Part shown: piece by piece, positions 8,907 to 17,128 of the stretch
Numbering within the stretch: position 1 is the first letter of the stretch
How the letters are laid out: every line of letters starts with the position of its first letter
Assembly: GCA_910579285.1 (NCBI GenBank)
Contig: CAJTTT010000010.1
Span: 1-64,000, forward strand
Reading direction: 5' to 3'
Origin: an uncultured Lachnospiraceae bacterium
GTDB taxonomy: Bacteria; Bacillota; Clostridia; Lachnospirales; Lachnospiraceae
Length of the DNA: 64,000 nucleotides
Notes under the pieces: generated by a model
The model's input: only the letters and a program-made list of their open reading frames with translations
Databases searched by the model: none
Told to the model about the DNA's origin: nothing
Made by a program: the position numbers and the translations under genes

Positions 8907-9749
8907 ATGAAAAAGACACCACAGGGCGTTATTTACGCCGCTAAAACTGTAAAATATCTGTTTTTGATATTTTTTACACTGATTGCTGTAGGGCCGATTC
9001 TGTGGGCGGGAATCAGCTCATTTAAGACCTACGCGGAGATCAATTCTTCCGCACTTTCCTGGCCATCCTCTTTTAACCTGGATAACTACAGGGCGGCATT
9101 TCAGTTTGCCCCCATTGCCAGGTATTTTCTGAACAGTGTTATTATTGTGGGAATCAGTGTGCTGGTGACGGTGATTCTGGTGGCGATGTGCGCCTATATT
9201 ATCTCCAGATTTCGGTTTAAGCTGAAAACCTTGATTGTGCTGTTGATTTCGGCATCTTTGATGCTGCCTGCCCAGGCCATATCGCAGCCGCTGTTTGCCA
9301 TTTTTCAAAAGCTTCATATTTTTGATACCAAGGCGGGGCTGATTATTGTGTATTCGGCTATGGGAATCCCTATGTCGTTTTTTGTGATGGTCAGTTACTA
9401 TAAGACAATTTCCACGGCGTTGGAGGAATCGGCCTATATTGACGGGGCCTCCTTTTTACAGACCTTTCTCTGCATCATTCTGCCGCTGGCCAAACCGGGT
9501 CTTGTGACGATAGCGCTGCTGCAGTTCATCAATACCTGGAACGAGTTCTATTTTGCACTGATGCTGACCAGCGGGGATTCGGCAAGAACTGTGCCAATTG
9601 CCCTCAATTATTACATGGGAACCTTCGCAAACAACTATTCGGCGTTGTTTGCGGCGGTGGTGATGACGGTGCTGCCCACCATTCTCCTGTTTATTATCCT
9701 GCAGAAACAGGTTGTGGAGAGTCTGACGGCAGGAGCAGTAAAAGGTTAG
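8907..9749 (+). CDS. Carbohydrate ABC importer permease, MalG/AraQ type
   Basis: The 280-residue second channel subunit begins immediately after the stop of the first. Six membrane segments are visible and the EAA loop reads EESAYIDGASFLQTFLCIIL near residues 170-190. It ends LTAGAVKG, the typical C-terminus of this family. It forms the membrane core of the importer with the preceding permease. Confidence 0.92.
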   Translation: MKKTPQGVIYAAKTVKYLFLIFFTLIAVGPILWAGISSFKTYAEINSSALSWPSSFNLDNYRAAFQFAPIARYFLNSVIIVGISVLVTVILVAMCAYIISRFRFKLKTLIVLLISASLMLPAQAISQPLFAIFQKLHIFDTKAGLIIVYSAMGIPMSFFVMVSYYKTISTALEESAYIDGASFLQTFLCIILPLAKPGLVTIALLQFINTWNEFYFALMLTSGDSARTVPIALNYYMGTFANNYSALFAAVVMTVLPTILLFIILQKQVVESLTAGAVKG

Positions 9750-9774
9750 AGTGGCATTCTCCGCATTGATTTGA

Positions 9775-9794
9775 GATTCCGCTGAGGCGGAATC
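9775..9794 (+). other. Perfect intercistronic hairpin before GH65 gene
   Basis: GATTCCGC and GCGGAATC form an uninterrupted 8-bp stem with loop TGAG. No T-tract follows, so it is not a terminator. It could mark mRNA processing or stability between transporter and enzyme genes, or hold back translation; its 3' arm ends about 20 nt before the GGAGGG ribosome site. Confidence 0.55.
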
Positions 9795-9824
9795 ATGGTG
9801 GTTAGTGCAGAAACGGAGGGAAAG

Positions 9825-12251
9825 ATGATGACAGGAAAAAAACCGATCTATCCGATTGAGGAGTGGACGGTTACGGAGGAAGTTTTTGACAGGAAGACAA
9901 ACTATCGCAATGAGACGACGTTTTCTTTGTCCAACGGGTATATCGGAACCAGGGGAACTTTTGAGGAAGCCTATGACTTTGACGTGGATACAGGGCTTGA
10001 GGGGAATTTTGTGAACGGGTTTTATGAGAGTGAAAAAATCCGATACGGGGAAGCCAATTTTGGTTCTCCGATGTACAGTCAGTCTCTGCTGAATCTGCCC
10101 AATTTAAAGGAGACGAAGCTCTACATTGACGGGGAAGAGTTTCATATGGAGAGAGGGCAGGTCACGGAGTATGCCCGGATACTGCACATGAAGGAAGGCT
10201 TTCTGGAAAGGGGACTGGTGTGGACGTCCCCTTCCGGGAAGGCAGTGCGGATACGGACACAGAGGCTGGTGTCTTTTGTAATGGAACATATCATGGCGGC
10301 CCGGTATGAGGTGACGCCGCTAAACTTTACCGGAAAAGTGCGGTTTGTGTCAAAACTGCAGGCGGATGTGGAAAACCATACGAGAAAGACGAACCCCATT
10401 GTGGATTACGGCCCTTTCGGGCGGAAACTGGATGTGGAGCGGTTAGAACAGGATGGACAAACGCTCTATTATGAGGGCACAACCCAGACCAGCCGCCTCA
10501 CAGCAGCGTGCGGCAGCAGTCACAGACTGTATGTGCAGGAAATTTCCGGGATGGCAGAAGGAGGAGAAACGGCCTGCGGGGTGAAGGAACAGAGGGCCGG
10601 GGAAACGGAAACGGCCTGCGGGATGCAAGCCGGGGAGCTGGAGGCGGTCTGTGTGCTGGAAACAGAGGCGGCCAGAGGGGAGAGGGTCGTTCTGGATAAG
10701 ATGATCTGCTACGCCACTTCCCTGGATAGGAGCCGGGAAACGCTGGAATGCTTTGTGCGCAGTGAACTTGAGAAAGCGGAAGAGACAGGCTTTGAAGCGC
10801 TGAAAAGACAGCAGGAAGAGTACCTTGGCCGTTTTTGGGAGACGGCGGATATTGCCATAGCGGGAGCGGGGGGAAGCGCCCTGGTACAGGGGCTTCGCTT
10901 CAACCAGTTTCATATTTTTCAGTCGGCGGGCAGGAACAGCAGGACGGGCATGGGAGCCAAAGGCTTATCCGGGGAAGGCTACGAGGGCCACTACTTCTGG
11001 GATACGGAGATGTATGTGCTGCCGATGTTTGTCTATACGGAACCAGAGACGGCGCAAAAACTACTGGACTACAGGTATCATACCCTGGATCAGGCCAGGG
11101 CGCGGGCGCGGGTGCTGGGCCACGAAAAGGGCGCTCTGTTTCCCTGGCGCACCATCAACGGGGAGGAGGCTTCCACCTATTATCCTCTGGGGACAGCCCA
11201 GTATCATATCAATGCGGACATTGCCTATGCCCTCTCTCTCTATTTACAGGTGACCGGGGATCGGGAATATCTGAAGGAGAAAGGCGCTGAGCTGTTGGCT
11301 GAGACCGCCAGGATCTGGGCGGATGTGGGAAGCTTTGCGGAGTGCAGGGGCGGCAGATACTGCATCTGCTGTGTCACAGGGCCGGATGAATATAATGTGC
11401 TGGTGGACAACAATTTTTATACCAATCTGATGGCAAGGGAGCATCTGCGGGATGCGGCGGCGGCTCTGCGGTGGCTGATAAAGGAGGAGCCGGCGGCGTA
11501 CGAAAGGCTGAAAGAAAAGACAGGCTTTGCGGAGCAGGAACTGGATCTGTGGGATGAGATTGTGGAGAAGATGTATTTTCCCTATGAGGAAAAGCGGGGG
11601 ATATACCCTATGGATGACGGATTCCTGATGAGAAAACCGTGGGATGAGGAGCGGATTCCTGCGGAAAAGCGGGCCTGGCTTTATGAGAATTACCACCCGC
11701 TGTTTATCATGCGCCATCGCATGTCCAAGCAGGCGGACGCTGTGCTGGGACTGTATCTGCACAGCCATCTGTTTACGCGGGAAGAGATTCAAAGGAATTA
11801 TGATTTCTATAAAGAGGTGACGCTGCATCACTCGTCCCTCTCCACCTGCATCTTTGGGATTGTAGCCTGCGGCATCGGCTATGTGGAAGAAGCTTACAAA
11901 TATTTTATGCAGTCGGCGCGGATGGACCTGGATGATTACCACAACAATTTTTATGCGGGAATCCATGCGGCCAATATGGCGGGAACCTGGCAGGCCGTGG
12001 TAAACGGGTTCGGCGGGATGCGCTGTCAGGAAGGCGTGCTGCGCTTTGCGCCGGTACTGCCGCAAGCCTGGAAAAGCTATTCTTTCAAGGTGAAGTATCA
12101 GGGGAATCTGCTGGGCGTGACTGTGACAAGCGAAAAGTCGGTATTTTCCCTGTTAAAGTGCGGCGGTGTGGAAAAGAAGATCAGTTTTACCGTATACGGA
12201 GAGCAGGTGGAACTGGAAGAAGGAGGCAAATATGAAATATCAAAAGTATAG
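9825..12251 (+). CDS. Glycoside hydrolase family 65 disaccharide phosphorylase
   Basis: An 808-residue GH65 enzyme. Such enzymes use phosphate to split alpha-glucosyl disaccharides such as maltose, trehalose, kojibiose or nigerose into glucose plus beta-glucose 1-phosphate, in the cytosol. The N-terminal beta-sandwich begins WTVTEEVFDRKTNYRNETTF; the (alpha/alpha)6 barrel has HYFWDTEMYVLP and the catalytic acid Glu522 in TGPDEYN; the phosphate-binding HHSSLS block is near residue 673. The start at 9825 (MMTGKK) is chosen over 9795 for its GGAGGG ribosome site. An insertion near residues 240-290 contains a 14-residue repeat. The exact substrate is not decidable from the sequence. Confidence 0.9.
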   Translation: MMTGKKPIYPIEEWTVTEEVFDRKTNYRNETTFSLSNGYIGTRGTFEEAYDFDVDTGLEGNFVNGFYESEKIRYGEANFGSPMYSQSLLNLPNLKETKLYIDGEEFHMERGQVTEYARILHMKEGFLERGLVWTSPSGKAVRIRTQRLVSFVMEHIMAARYEVTPLNFTGKVRFVSKLQADVENHTRKTNPIVDYGPFGRKLDVERLEQDGQTLYYEGTTQTSRLTAACGSSHRLYVQEISGMAEGGETACGVKEQRAGETETACGMQAGELEAVCVLETEAARGERVVLDKMICYATSLDRSRETLECFVRSELEKAEETGFEALKRQQEEYLGRFWETADIAIAGAGGSALVQGLRFNQFHIFQSAGRNSRTGMGAKGLSGEGYEGHYFWDTEMYVLPMFVYTEPETAQKLLDYRYHTLDQARARARVLGHEKGALFPWRTINGEEASTYYPLGTAQYHINADIAYALSLYLQVTGDREYLKEKGAELLAETARIWADVGSFAECRGGRYCICCVTGPDEYNVLVDNNFYTNLMAREHLRDAAAALRWLIKEEPAAYERLKEKTGFAEQELDLWDEIVEKMYFPYEEKRGIYPMDDGFLMRKPWDEERIPAEKRAWLYENYHPLFIMRHRMSKQADAVLGLYLHSHLFTREEIQRNYDFYKEVTLHHSSLSTCIFGIVACGIGYVEEAYKYFMQSARMDLDDYHNNFYAGIHAANMAGTWQAVVNGFGGMRCQEGVLRFAPVLPQAWKSYSFKVKYQGNLLGVTVTSEKSVFSLLKCGGVEKKISFTVYGEQVELEEGGKYEISKV

Positions 12252-13152
12252 AGCAGTATTTTTTGACTGGGACGGGACAGCTGTGCTGTCCCGGAAAGCG
12301 CCTGTGGGGGAGGCGGTGGCGGCAATGAAGCCGCTGCTTAAGCAGGGTGTCAGGCTTGTGATCGTCAGCGGCACAACCATTGAGAACATAGCGGGCGGCG
12401 AGATTGAGAAATATTTTACGAAAGAGGAGCTTGGAAATCTGTATCTGGGGCTTGGAAGAGGCGCCTTCAATTATGCGTTCCGGGAGGGGAAGCCCTATGT
12501 GTTCCGGGATATGCTTCCAGATGCGGCATGCCTTGAGAAAATCCACCGCGTCTGTTTTGAAATTCATCTGGAACTGAAAAGAAAGTACGATTTTGATACG
12601 GACATTGTATTCAGCAGGCCCAATTACTGTAAGATAGACCTGATGCCGGAAGCGCAGCGGGGAGACAATCTGTTCATGCAGGAGAATGAACTGGATCTGC
12701 TGAAAGAAAAGCTTAGCTGTCATGGAATAGGGGACGGGCTTAAGGGACTTATGGAACTTGCCCTGCGCATTGGCAGGCAGTACGGATTGGAGGTCCTGCC
12801 TACCTGTGATGCCAAATATCTGGAAGTCGGCATCAGCAGCAAGAGCGACAATGTGGATGCCATTTTCGAAAAACTCCGGGAGGATGACATGCGGGAAGCG
12901 GGTGAGGCAGCGGCCGGGACAGACGGGCTGACAGCCGGGGACTGTGCATTCTGGGGAGATGAATTTGTGGGCATCGGAGAAGGCATCTTTGGAAGTGACA
13001 GCTTTATGAGGACGGAGCTGACAAGAGAGGGGGCCTTTTTTGATGTTTCGCAGGTGGAAGGCGAAAGGCCGGAAGGCGTGGTGCATTGCGGCGGGGGAGT
13101 GGAACGGTTTCTGGGATTTCTGCGCCTGTTGGCGGACATGGAAAGCGCGTAA
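12232..13152 (+). CDS. HAD superfamily hydrolase (Cof-like phosphatase)
   Basis: A 306-residue HAD enzyme. Motif I is FFDWDGTA with nucleophile Asp12 and acid/base Asp14, motif II is VIVSGTT, and the acidic motif IV is WGDEFVGIG. A large C2-type cap lies between motifs II and III. The start at 12232 lies inside the last codons of the GH65 gene and has AGGAGG 5-6 nt upstream; an in-frame TTG start far upstream is unlikely. It is translationally coupled to GH65, so it probably acts on a sugar phosphate produced in the same pathway. It does not look like beta-phosphoglucomutase, whose cap insertion differs. Confidence 0.8.
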   Translation: MKYQKYRAVFFDWDGTAVLSRKAPVGEAVAAMKPLLKQGVRLVIVSGTTIENIAGGEIEKYFTKEELGNLYLGLGRGAFNYAFREGKPYVFRDMLPDAACLEKIHRVCFEIHLELKRKYDFDTDIVFSRPNYCKIDLMPEAQRGDNLFMQENELDLLKEKLSCHGIGDGLKGLMELALRIGRQYGLEVLPTCDAKYLEVGISSKSDNVDAIFEKLREDDMREAGEAAAGTDGLTAGDCAFWGDEFVGIGEGIFGSDSFMRTELTREGAFFDVSQVEGERPEGVVHCGGGVERFLGFLRLLADMESA

Positions 13153-13294
13153 GCTGATATCTGTCATATCTTTTTATATTTTATTGCAGTATTTTATTGA
13201 TTTTTTCGATTCTTTTTGTAAAAATAAGAAAGGATGGAGAACAGTCGGCTGGCTGTTCGTAAAAATTATGCTGCAAGAGAGAAGGGATTAACAG

Positions 13295-14485
13295 ATGGAA
13301 AGAAAAGTAGGAACTGTATCGAGAGGTATACGCTGCCCGATTATCAGACAGGGAGATGATTTAGCGAAGATTGTTGTGGACAGTGTTATAGACGCCTCCA
13401 GCGAGGAGGGATTTGAGATCCGCGACAGGGATGTGATCGCGGTGACGGAGTCTGTCGTGGCGAGGGCACAGGGTAACTATGCATCGGTGGAGGCGATTGC
13501 CGATGATGTGAGGGAAAAGCTCGGCGGCGAGACAATTGGCGTTATTTTTCCTATTTTATCAAGAAACCGCTTTGCGATCTGCTTAAGAGGCATCGCAATG
13601 GGGGCGAAAAAGGTCGTGCTGATGCTCAGCTATCCCAGCGATGAAGTGGGAAATGAACTTGTGTCACTGGATCAGCTGGACCAGGCGGGGATCAACCCTT
13701 ACAGCGATGTGCTGACATTGGAAAAATACCGTGAGCTTTTTGGAGAGAATAAGCATCCTTTTACAGGGGTGGATTATGTGGCATATTATGAAGAGCTGAT
13801 CAAAGAAGCGGGCGCGGAGGTGGAGGTTATTTTTGCCAATGACTGCCGCAGCATTCTTCCTCATGCCAAAAAGGTGATAAACTGCGACATTCACACGAGA
13901 GTACGCACGAAGAGGATTCTTAAGGAAGCGGGCGCGGAAGTTGTGGCAGGGTTGGATGATATTCTTAACCAGTCTGTAAACGGAAGCGGATGCAATGAAA
14001 AATACGGCTTGCTTGGCTCTAACAAGTCCACCGAAGACACAATCAAGCTGTTCCCGAGAGAGTGTACCGATCTGGTGCTGGATATCCAGAAGGCTGTTCT
14101 TAACAGAACCGGCAGGCATGTGGAAGTTATGGTGTACGGTGACGGTGCGTTTAAAGACCCGGTAGGAAAAATCTGGGAGCTTGCAGACCCTTGCGTTTCC
14201 CCGGCCAGCACACCTGGGCTGGAAGGAACGCCCAACGAAGTGAAATTAAAATATCTGGCGGACAATGATTTCAAGGATTTGTCCGGCGAGGCGCTCAAGG
14301 AAGCGATCTCCGAGCGCATCAGGGAGAAAAAGGACAATCTGGTAGGCGATATGGCGTCTCAGGGCACAACGCCGAGGCGGCTGACTGATCTGATCGGTTC
14401 TCTGTGTGACCTGACAAGCGGTTCGGGCGACAAGGGCACGCCTGTGGTCTTGATCCAGGGGTATTTTGATAATTATGTGAGTTAA
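13295..14485 (+). CDS. CofE-like (F420-0:L-glutamate ligase family) protein
   Basis: The 396-residue protein matches the F420:gamma-glutamyl ligase fold by GDDLAKIVVDSV, RDRDVIAVTESVVARAQGN and the GDGAFKDPVGKIWELADP block. True CofE adds glutamate to the lactyl side chain of coenzyme F420, using GTP. No other F420 gene (CofC, CofD, FbiC) is in the window and most Firmicutes lack F420, so the substrate here is probably different. A good ribosome site (AGAGAAGGGATT) precedes the ATG. It begins a run of same-strand genes with a 2-hydroxyacid dehydrogenase and SAH-related enzymes. Function unknown beyond family. Confidence 0.75.
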   Translation: MERKVGTVSRGIRCPIIRQGDDLAKIVVDSVIDASSEEGFEIRDRDVIAVTESVVARAQGNYASVEAIADDVREKLGGETIGVIFPILSRNRFAICLRGIAMGAKKVVLMLSYPSDEVGNELVSLDQLDQAGINPYSDVLTLEKYRELFGENKHPFTGVDYVAYYEELIKEAGAEVEVIFANDCRSILPHAKKVINCDIHTRVRTKRILKEAGAEVVAGLDDILNQSVNGSGCNEKYGLLGSNKSTEDTIKLFPRECTDLVLDIQKAVLNRTGRHVEVMVYGDGAFKDPVGKIWELADPCVSPASTPGLEGTPNEVKLKYLADNDFKDLSGEALKEAISERIREKKDNLVGDMASQGTTPRRLTDLIGSLCDLTSGSGDKGTPVVLIQGYFDNYVS

Positions 14486-14528
14486 TAAAAACTGGGGAAG
14501 AAAAAATAAGATATCACAGGAGGTGTCT

Positions 14529-15488
14529 ATGAAGCTGGTGGTTTTGGAGCGCAACAGCGTGGGAACAGATGTGGATGTGAGCTGCTTTGAACGGTTTGGG
14601 GAGGTGGAATATTACCCAAACACAGTGGCGGAAAATACGGCGGAGCGGGTGAAGGATGCGGACATCGTCATTGCAAACAAAGCGCCCATGAATGAGAGCA
14701 CGCTTAAGGACGCGCCGGATGTGAAACTGATCTGTCTGTTTGCCACAGGTTTTGACAATGTGGATCTGAACTATTGCAAAAACCGCGGCATCAAGGTTGC
14801 AAATGTGGTGAATTACAGCACGGCTGCGGTGGTGCAGCACACGCTTATGCTGGCGCTGGCGCTTGAGGAGAAGCTTGCCTTTTATGATGACTATGTGAAA
14901 TCGGACACTTATGCGAATCAGGACCGTTTTTCCAATTTCGACAGGCCGTTTGGCGAGTTTGAAGGAAAGACATGGGGTATCGTGGGGATGGGAAATATCG
15001 GCCGCGGGGTTGCCAGGGTGGCGCAGGCTCTGGGCTGTAAGGTGATTTTTTATTCCGCTTCCGGCAACAGCACCTGTACGGAGTATGAGAGAGTGGAGCT
15101 TGACACACTCCTTGCGCAGTCGGATATCCTCTCCCTGCACTGTCCGCTGAGCGACAGAACAAGAGGGCTGATCAATAAGGAGGCTTTTGCCAGGATGAAG
15201 AAGTCGGCCATTCTGGTTAATGTAGCGAGAGGCCCGGTGGTGGACACGCAGGCTCTCTACGAGGCGCTGACAGAGGGACAGATCGCGGCTGCAGGGCTTG
15301 ACGTACTGGAGAAAGAGCCGATCAGCAAGGACAATCCTCTGGGAAAAATCAAAGACAGTACGAAACTGATCATCACGCCCCATATGGCCTGGGCGAGCAC
15401 GGAAGCAAGAGAGCGTCTGGTGAGTGAAGTTTCAAAGAACATAGAGGCATTTCTGGGTGGAGAAGACAGAAATATAGTCAATAAATAA
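14529..15488 (+). CDS. D-isomer specific 2-hydroxyacid dehydrogenase
   Basis: The 319-residue NAD(P)-dependent dehydrogenase has the Rossmann motif GIVGMGNIGRGVARVAQALG near residues 145-164, the arginine in NVARGPVVD near 233-241, the glutamate in DVLEKEP and the catalytic histidine in TPHMAW. It would interconvert a 2-ketoacid and a D-2-hydroxyacid, such as hydroxypyruvate and glycerate. The start at 14529 has AGGAGGT 5 nt upstream; a GTG at 14523 overlaps that site and is rejected. It lies 43 bp after the CofE-like gene. Confidence 0.88.
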   Translation: MKLVVLERNSVGTDVDVSCFERFGEVEYYPNTVAENTAERVKDADIVIANKAPMNESTLKDAPDVKLICLFATGFDNVDLNYCKNRGIKVANVVNYSTAAVVQHTLMLALALEEKLAFYDDYVKSDTYANQDRFSNFDRPFGEFEGKTWGIVGMGNIGRGVARVAQALGCKVIFYSASGNSTCTEYERVELDTLLAQSDILSLHCPLSDRTRGLINKEAFARMKKSAILVNVARGPVVDTQALYEALTEGQIAAAGLDVLEKEPISKDNPLGKIKDSTKLIITPHMAWASTEARERLVSEVSKNIEAFLGGEDRNIVNK

Positions 15489-15578
15489 AAATAAACCTGC
15501 AGACGGACAGCCGGGTAAGCGTCTGGATGCGCCATTTTAGAACATCTATCAAAAAACTGCGGAGAAAAGGGGTATCAC

Positions 15579-16880
15579 ATGGGAATTATCATTGAAAATA
15601 TTCTGGCAGTGCTGCCGGAAGGGGCGGATGATGTCATCCGGGAGACGACACTCTACATTGAGGGGGACAAAATAACAGGGATCGGGGATAAGCCCGCGGG
15701 CTTTACGGCCGATAAGGTGATTGACGGCACGGATAAGCTTGTAATTCCGGGGCTGGTTAACTGCCATACACACTCTTATATGTCCTTTATGAGAAATGTG
15801 GCGGATGATCTCTCCTTTATGGACTGGCTTTTCGGAACCATTGATCCGATCGAGCAGCAGATGACGGACGAAGACACTTACTGGGGCGCGAATCTGGCGA
15901 TCATCGAGATGATGAAGAGTGGAACCACCTGTTTTAACGATATGCAGATGAATATTCATCAGACCACCCGTGCGGTGAAGGAGTCGGGTATGCGCGCCGT
16001 GATCTGCCGCGGTCTTGTGGGAAGCGGCAATGACGAGGCAGGGCAGATGCGCCTGCGGCAGGCTTACGAGGAGAGAGATGCCGCAAAGGACTGCGACCGG
16101 CTCACCTTTAAGCTGGGGCCTCATGCGCCTTACACCTGTGATGATGCGTTCTTAAAAATTGTAGCGGCTGAGGCCAAAAAGGAAAATATGGGCATCCATG
16201 TGCATCTGTCAGAGAGTGAAAGTGAGATTTCGCAGATCCAGGAAAAGTATGGCTGTACGCCCATTGCGCTGGCGGAGAAATGCGGCATTTTCGATGTGCC
16301 GGCTATCGCGGCTCACTGCGTGCAGGTGACAGATGAAGATATTGCTATTCTGAAACGGAAAAACGTGAGTGTTGTGACCAACCCGGCCAGCAATATGAAG
16401 CTGGGAAACGGTTTTGCACCTATTGCAAAAATGCTTGATGCGGGTGTCAATGTCTGTCTTGGTACGGACGGCGCGGCCAGCAATAACTGTCTGAACATGT
16501 TCCATGAACTGAGTCTGCTGACACTGATCCACAAGGGTACGGGTAAGACCCCGCAGTGTGTCAGCGCAAAGGAAGGTTTCCGCATTGCCACCATCAACGG
16601 TGCGAAAGCGCTCGGCCTGGAGGAGGAGATTGGCTCTATCGAAGTGGGCAAGAAGGCAGACCTGGCGATTCTTGATCTGAATACGCCATCCCTCACCCCC
16701 AGAAATAATCTGATTGCCGGATTGTCCTATTCCGCCAATGGTTCCGAGGTGGATACAGTTATCATCAACGGACAGATTACGATGGAAGGCCGAAAACTTC
16801 TGACCATAGATGAGAAGCTTGTCTACGGAAAGATTCAGGATATTATCGTCAGAATGGGACTTGATAAGAAAACTTACTAA
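15579..16880 (+). CDS. MtaD/DadD-type amidohydrolase (SAH, MTA or 5'-deoxyadenosine deaminase)
   Basis: A 433-residue metal-dependent amidohydrolase. The metal site is visible as NCHTHSYM, HVHLSES, AHCVQV and CLGTDGAASNN (catalytic Asp); residues for the adenine 6-amino hydrolysis (LGPHAPYTC) are present. Characterised members deaminate S-adenosylhomocysteine, methylthioadenosine or 5'-deoxyadenosine to the inosyl form. The AhcY-like gene two genes downstream has a changed base pocket, so the likely sequence here is SAH to S-inosylhomocysteine. A ribosome site GGAGAAAAGG precedes the ATG. Guanine deaminase and chlorohydrolases are more distant alternatives. Confidence 0.88.
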   Translation: MGIIIENILAVLPEGADDVIRETTLYIEGDKITGIGDKPAGFTADKVIDGTDKLVIPGLVNCHTHSYMSFMRNVADDLSFMDWLFGTIDPIEQQMTDEDTYWGANLAIIEMMKSGTTCFNDMQMNIHQTTRAVKESGMRAVICRGLVGSGNDEAGQMRLRQAYEERDAAKDCDRLTFKLGPHAPYTCDDAFLKIVAAEAKKENMGIHVHLSESESEISQIQEKYGCTPIALAEKCGIFDVPAIAAHCVQVTDEDIAILKRKNVSVVTNPASNMKLGNGFAPIAKMLDAGVNVCLGTDGAASNNCLNMFHELSLLTLIHKGTGKTPQCVSAKEGFRIATINGAKALGLEEEIGSIEVGKKADLAILDLNTPSLTPRNNLIAGLSYSANGSEVDTVIINGQITMEGRKLLTIDEKLVYGKIQDIIVRMGLDKKTY

Positions 16881-16907
16881 ATAATTATAGAATTATCAAA
16901 AATTTTT

Positions 16908-16916
16908 TGTTATAAT
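16908..16916 (+). promoter_or_regulatory. Extended -10 promoter for the EAL-HDOD gene
   Basis: TGTTATAAT combines the extended TGn element with a perfect -10 TATAAT. No good -35 is seen at 17 bp. Transcription would start near 16922, at the edge of the structured region described next. Confidence 0.5.
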
Positions 16917-16921
16917 CTACA

Positions 16922-17060
16922 CATAAGCATTGAGCAGTGCGCATCCTCAGAAAAACAGCGTTGGGGAGCTTGCTCGCCGAAGCAGTTATTCTGAAGGATG
17001 TATAGGGCGAAAGCCCGTGAGCGAGATGAAGCGAAGCGGAATCGAGCTTGCACTGCGGGG
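16922..17060 (+). ncRNA. Structured RNA leader or dispersed structured element, unrecognised
   Basis: Several nested pairings are visible. GCAGTGC (16934-16940) pairs with GCACTGC (17050-17056) to close the element. Inside, CATCCTCAGAA (16942-16952) pairs with TTCTGAAGGATG (16989-17000) with one bulged base; its loop has GAG-CTTG-CTC capped by a stable tetraloop. A second arm is GGGC-GAAA-GCCC (17005-17016), a GNRA tetraloop hairpin. It lies in the 5' leader of the EAL-HDOD gene. It does not match a c-di-GMP, SAM or SAH riboswitch as I know them. A small dispersed repeat of the genome is the main alternative. Confidence 0.5.
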
Positions 17061-17128
17061 AAAGAGAAAACAGCGCTGTAGAGCTACGCTGCTTAGCAAA
17101 AAAAGGTATTTGGGGGAGGGGAACGGAT

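Noticed and set aside
10443..10913. Long antisense open frames inside GH65 and other GC-rich genes
   Set aside because: They lie fully opposite well-supported genes, lack ribosome sites and show no family motifs.
12232..13152. Beta-phosphoglucomutase partner of the GH65 enzyme
   Set aside because: The protein is a HAD hydrolase, but motif spacing and the large C2-type cap differ from beta-phosphoglucomutase.
13201..13294. Short peptide gene before the CofE-like gene
   Set aside because: The only candidate runs across the HAD gene end in another frame and has no family resemblance.
16922..17060. Cyclic di-GMP riboswitch before the EAL-HDOD gene
   Set aside because: The class I and II conserved cores are absent; the fold has a different branch order, so it was listed as unrecognised.
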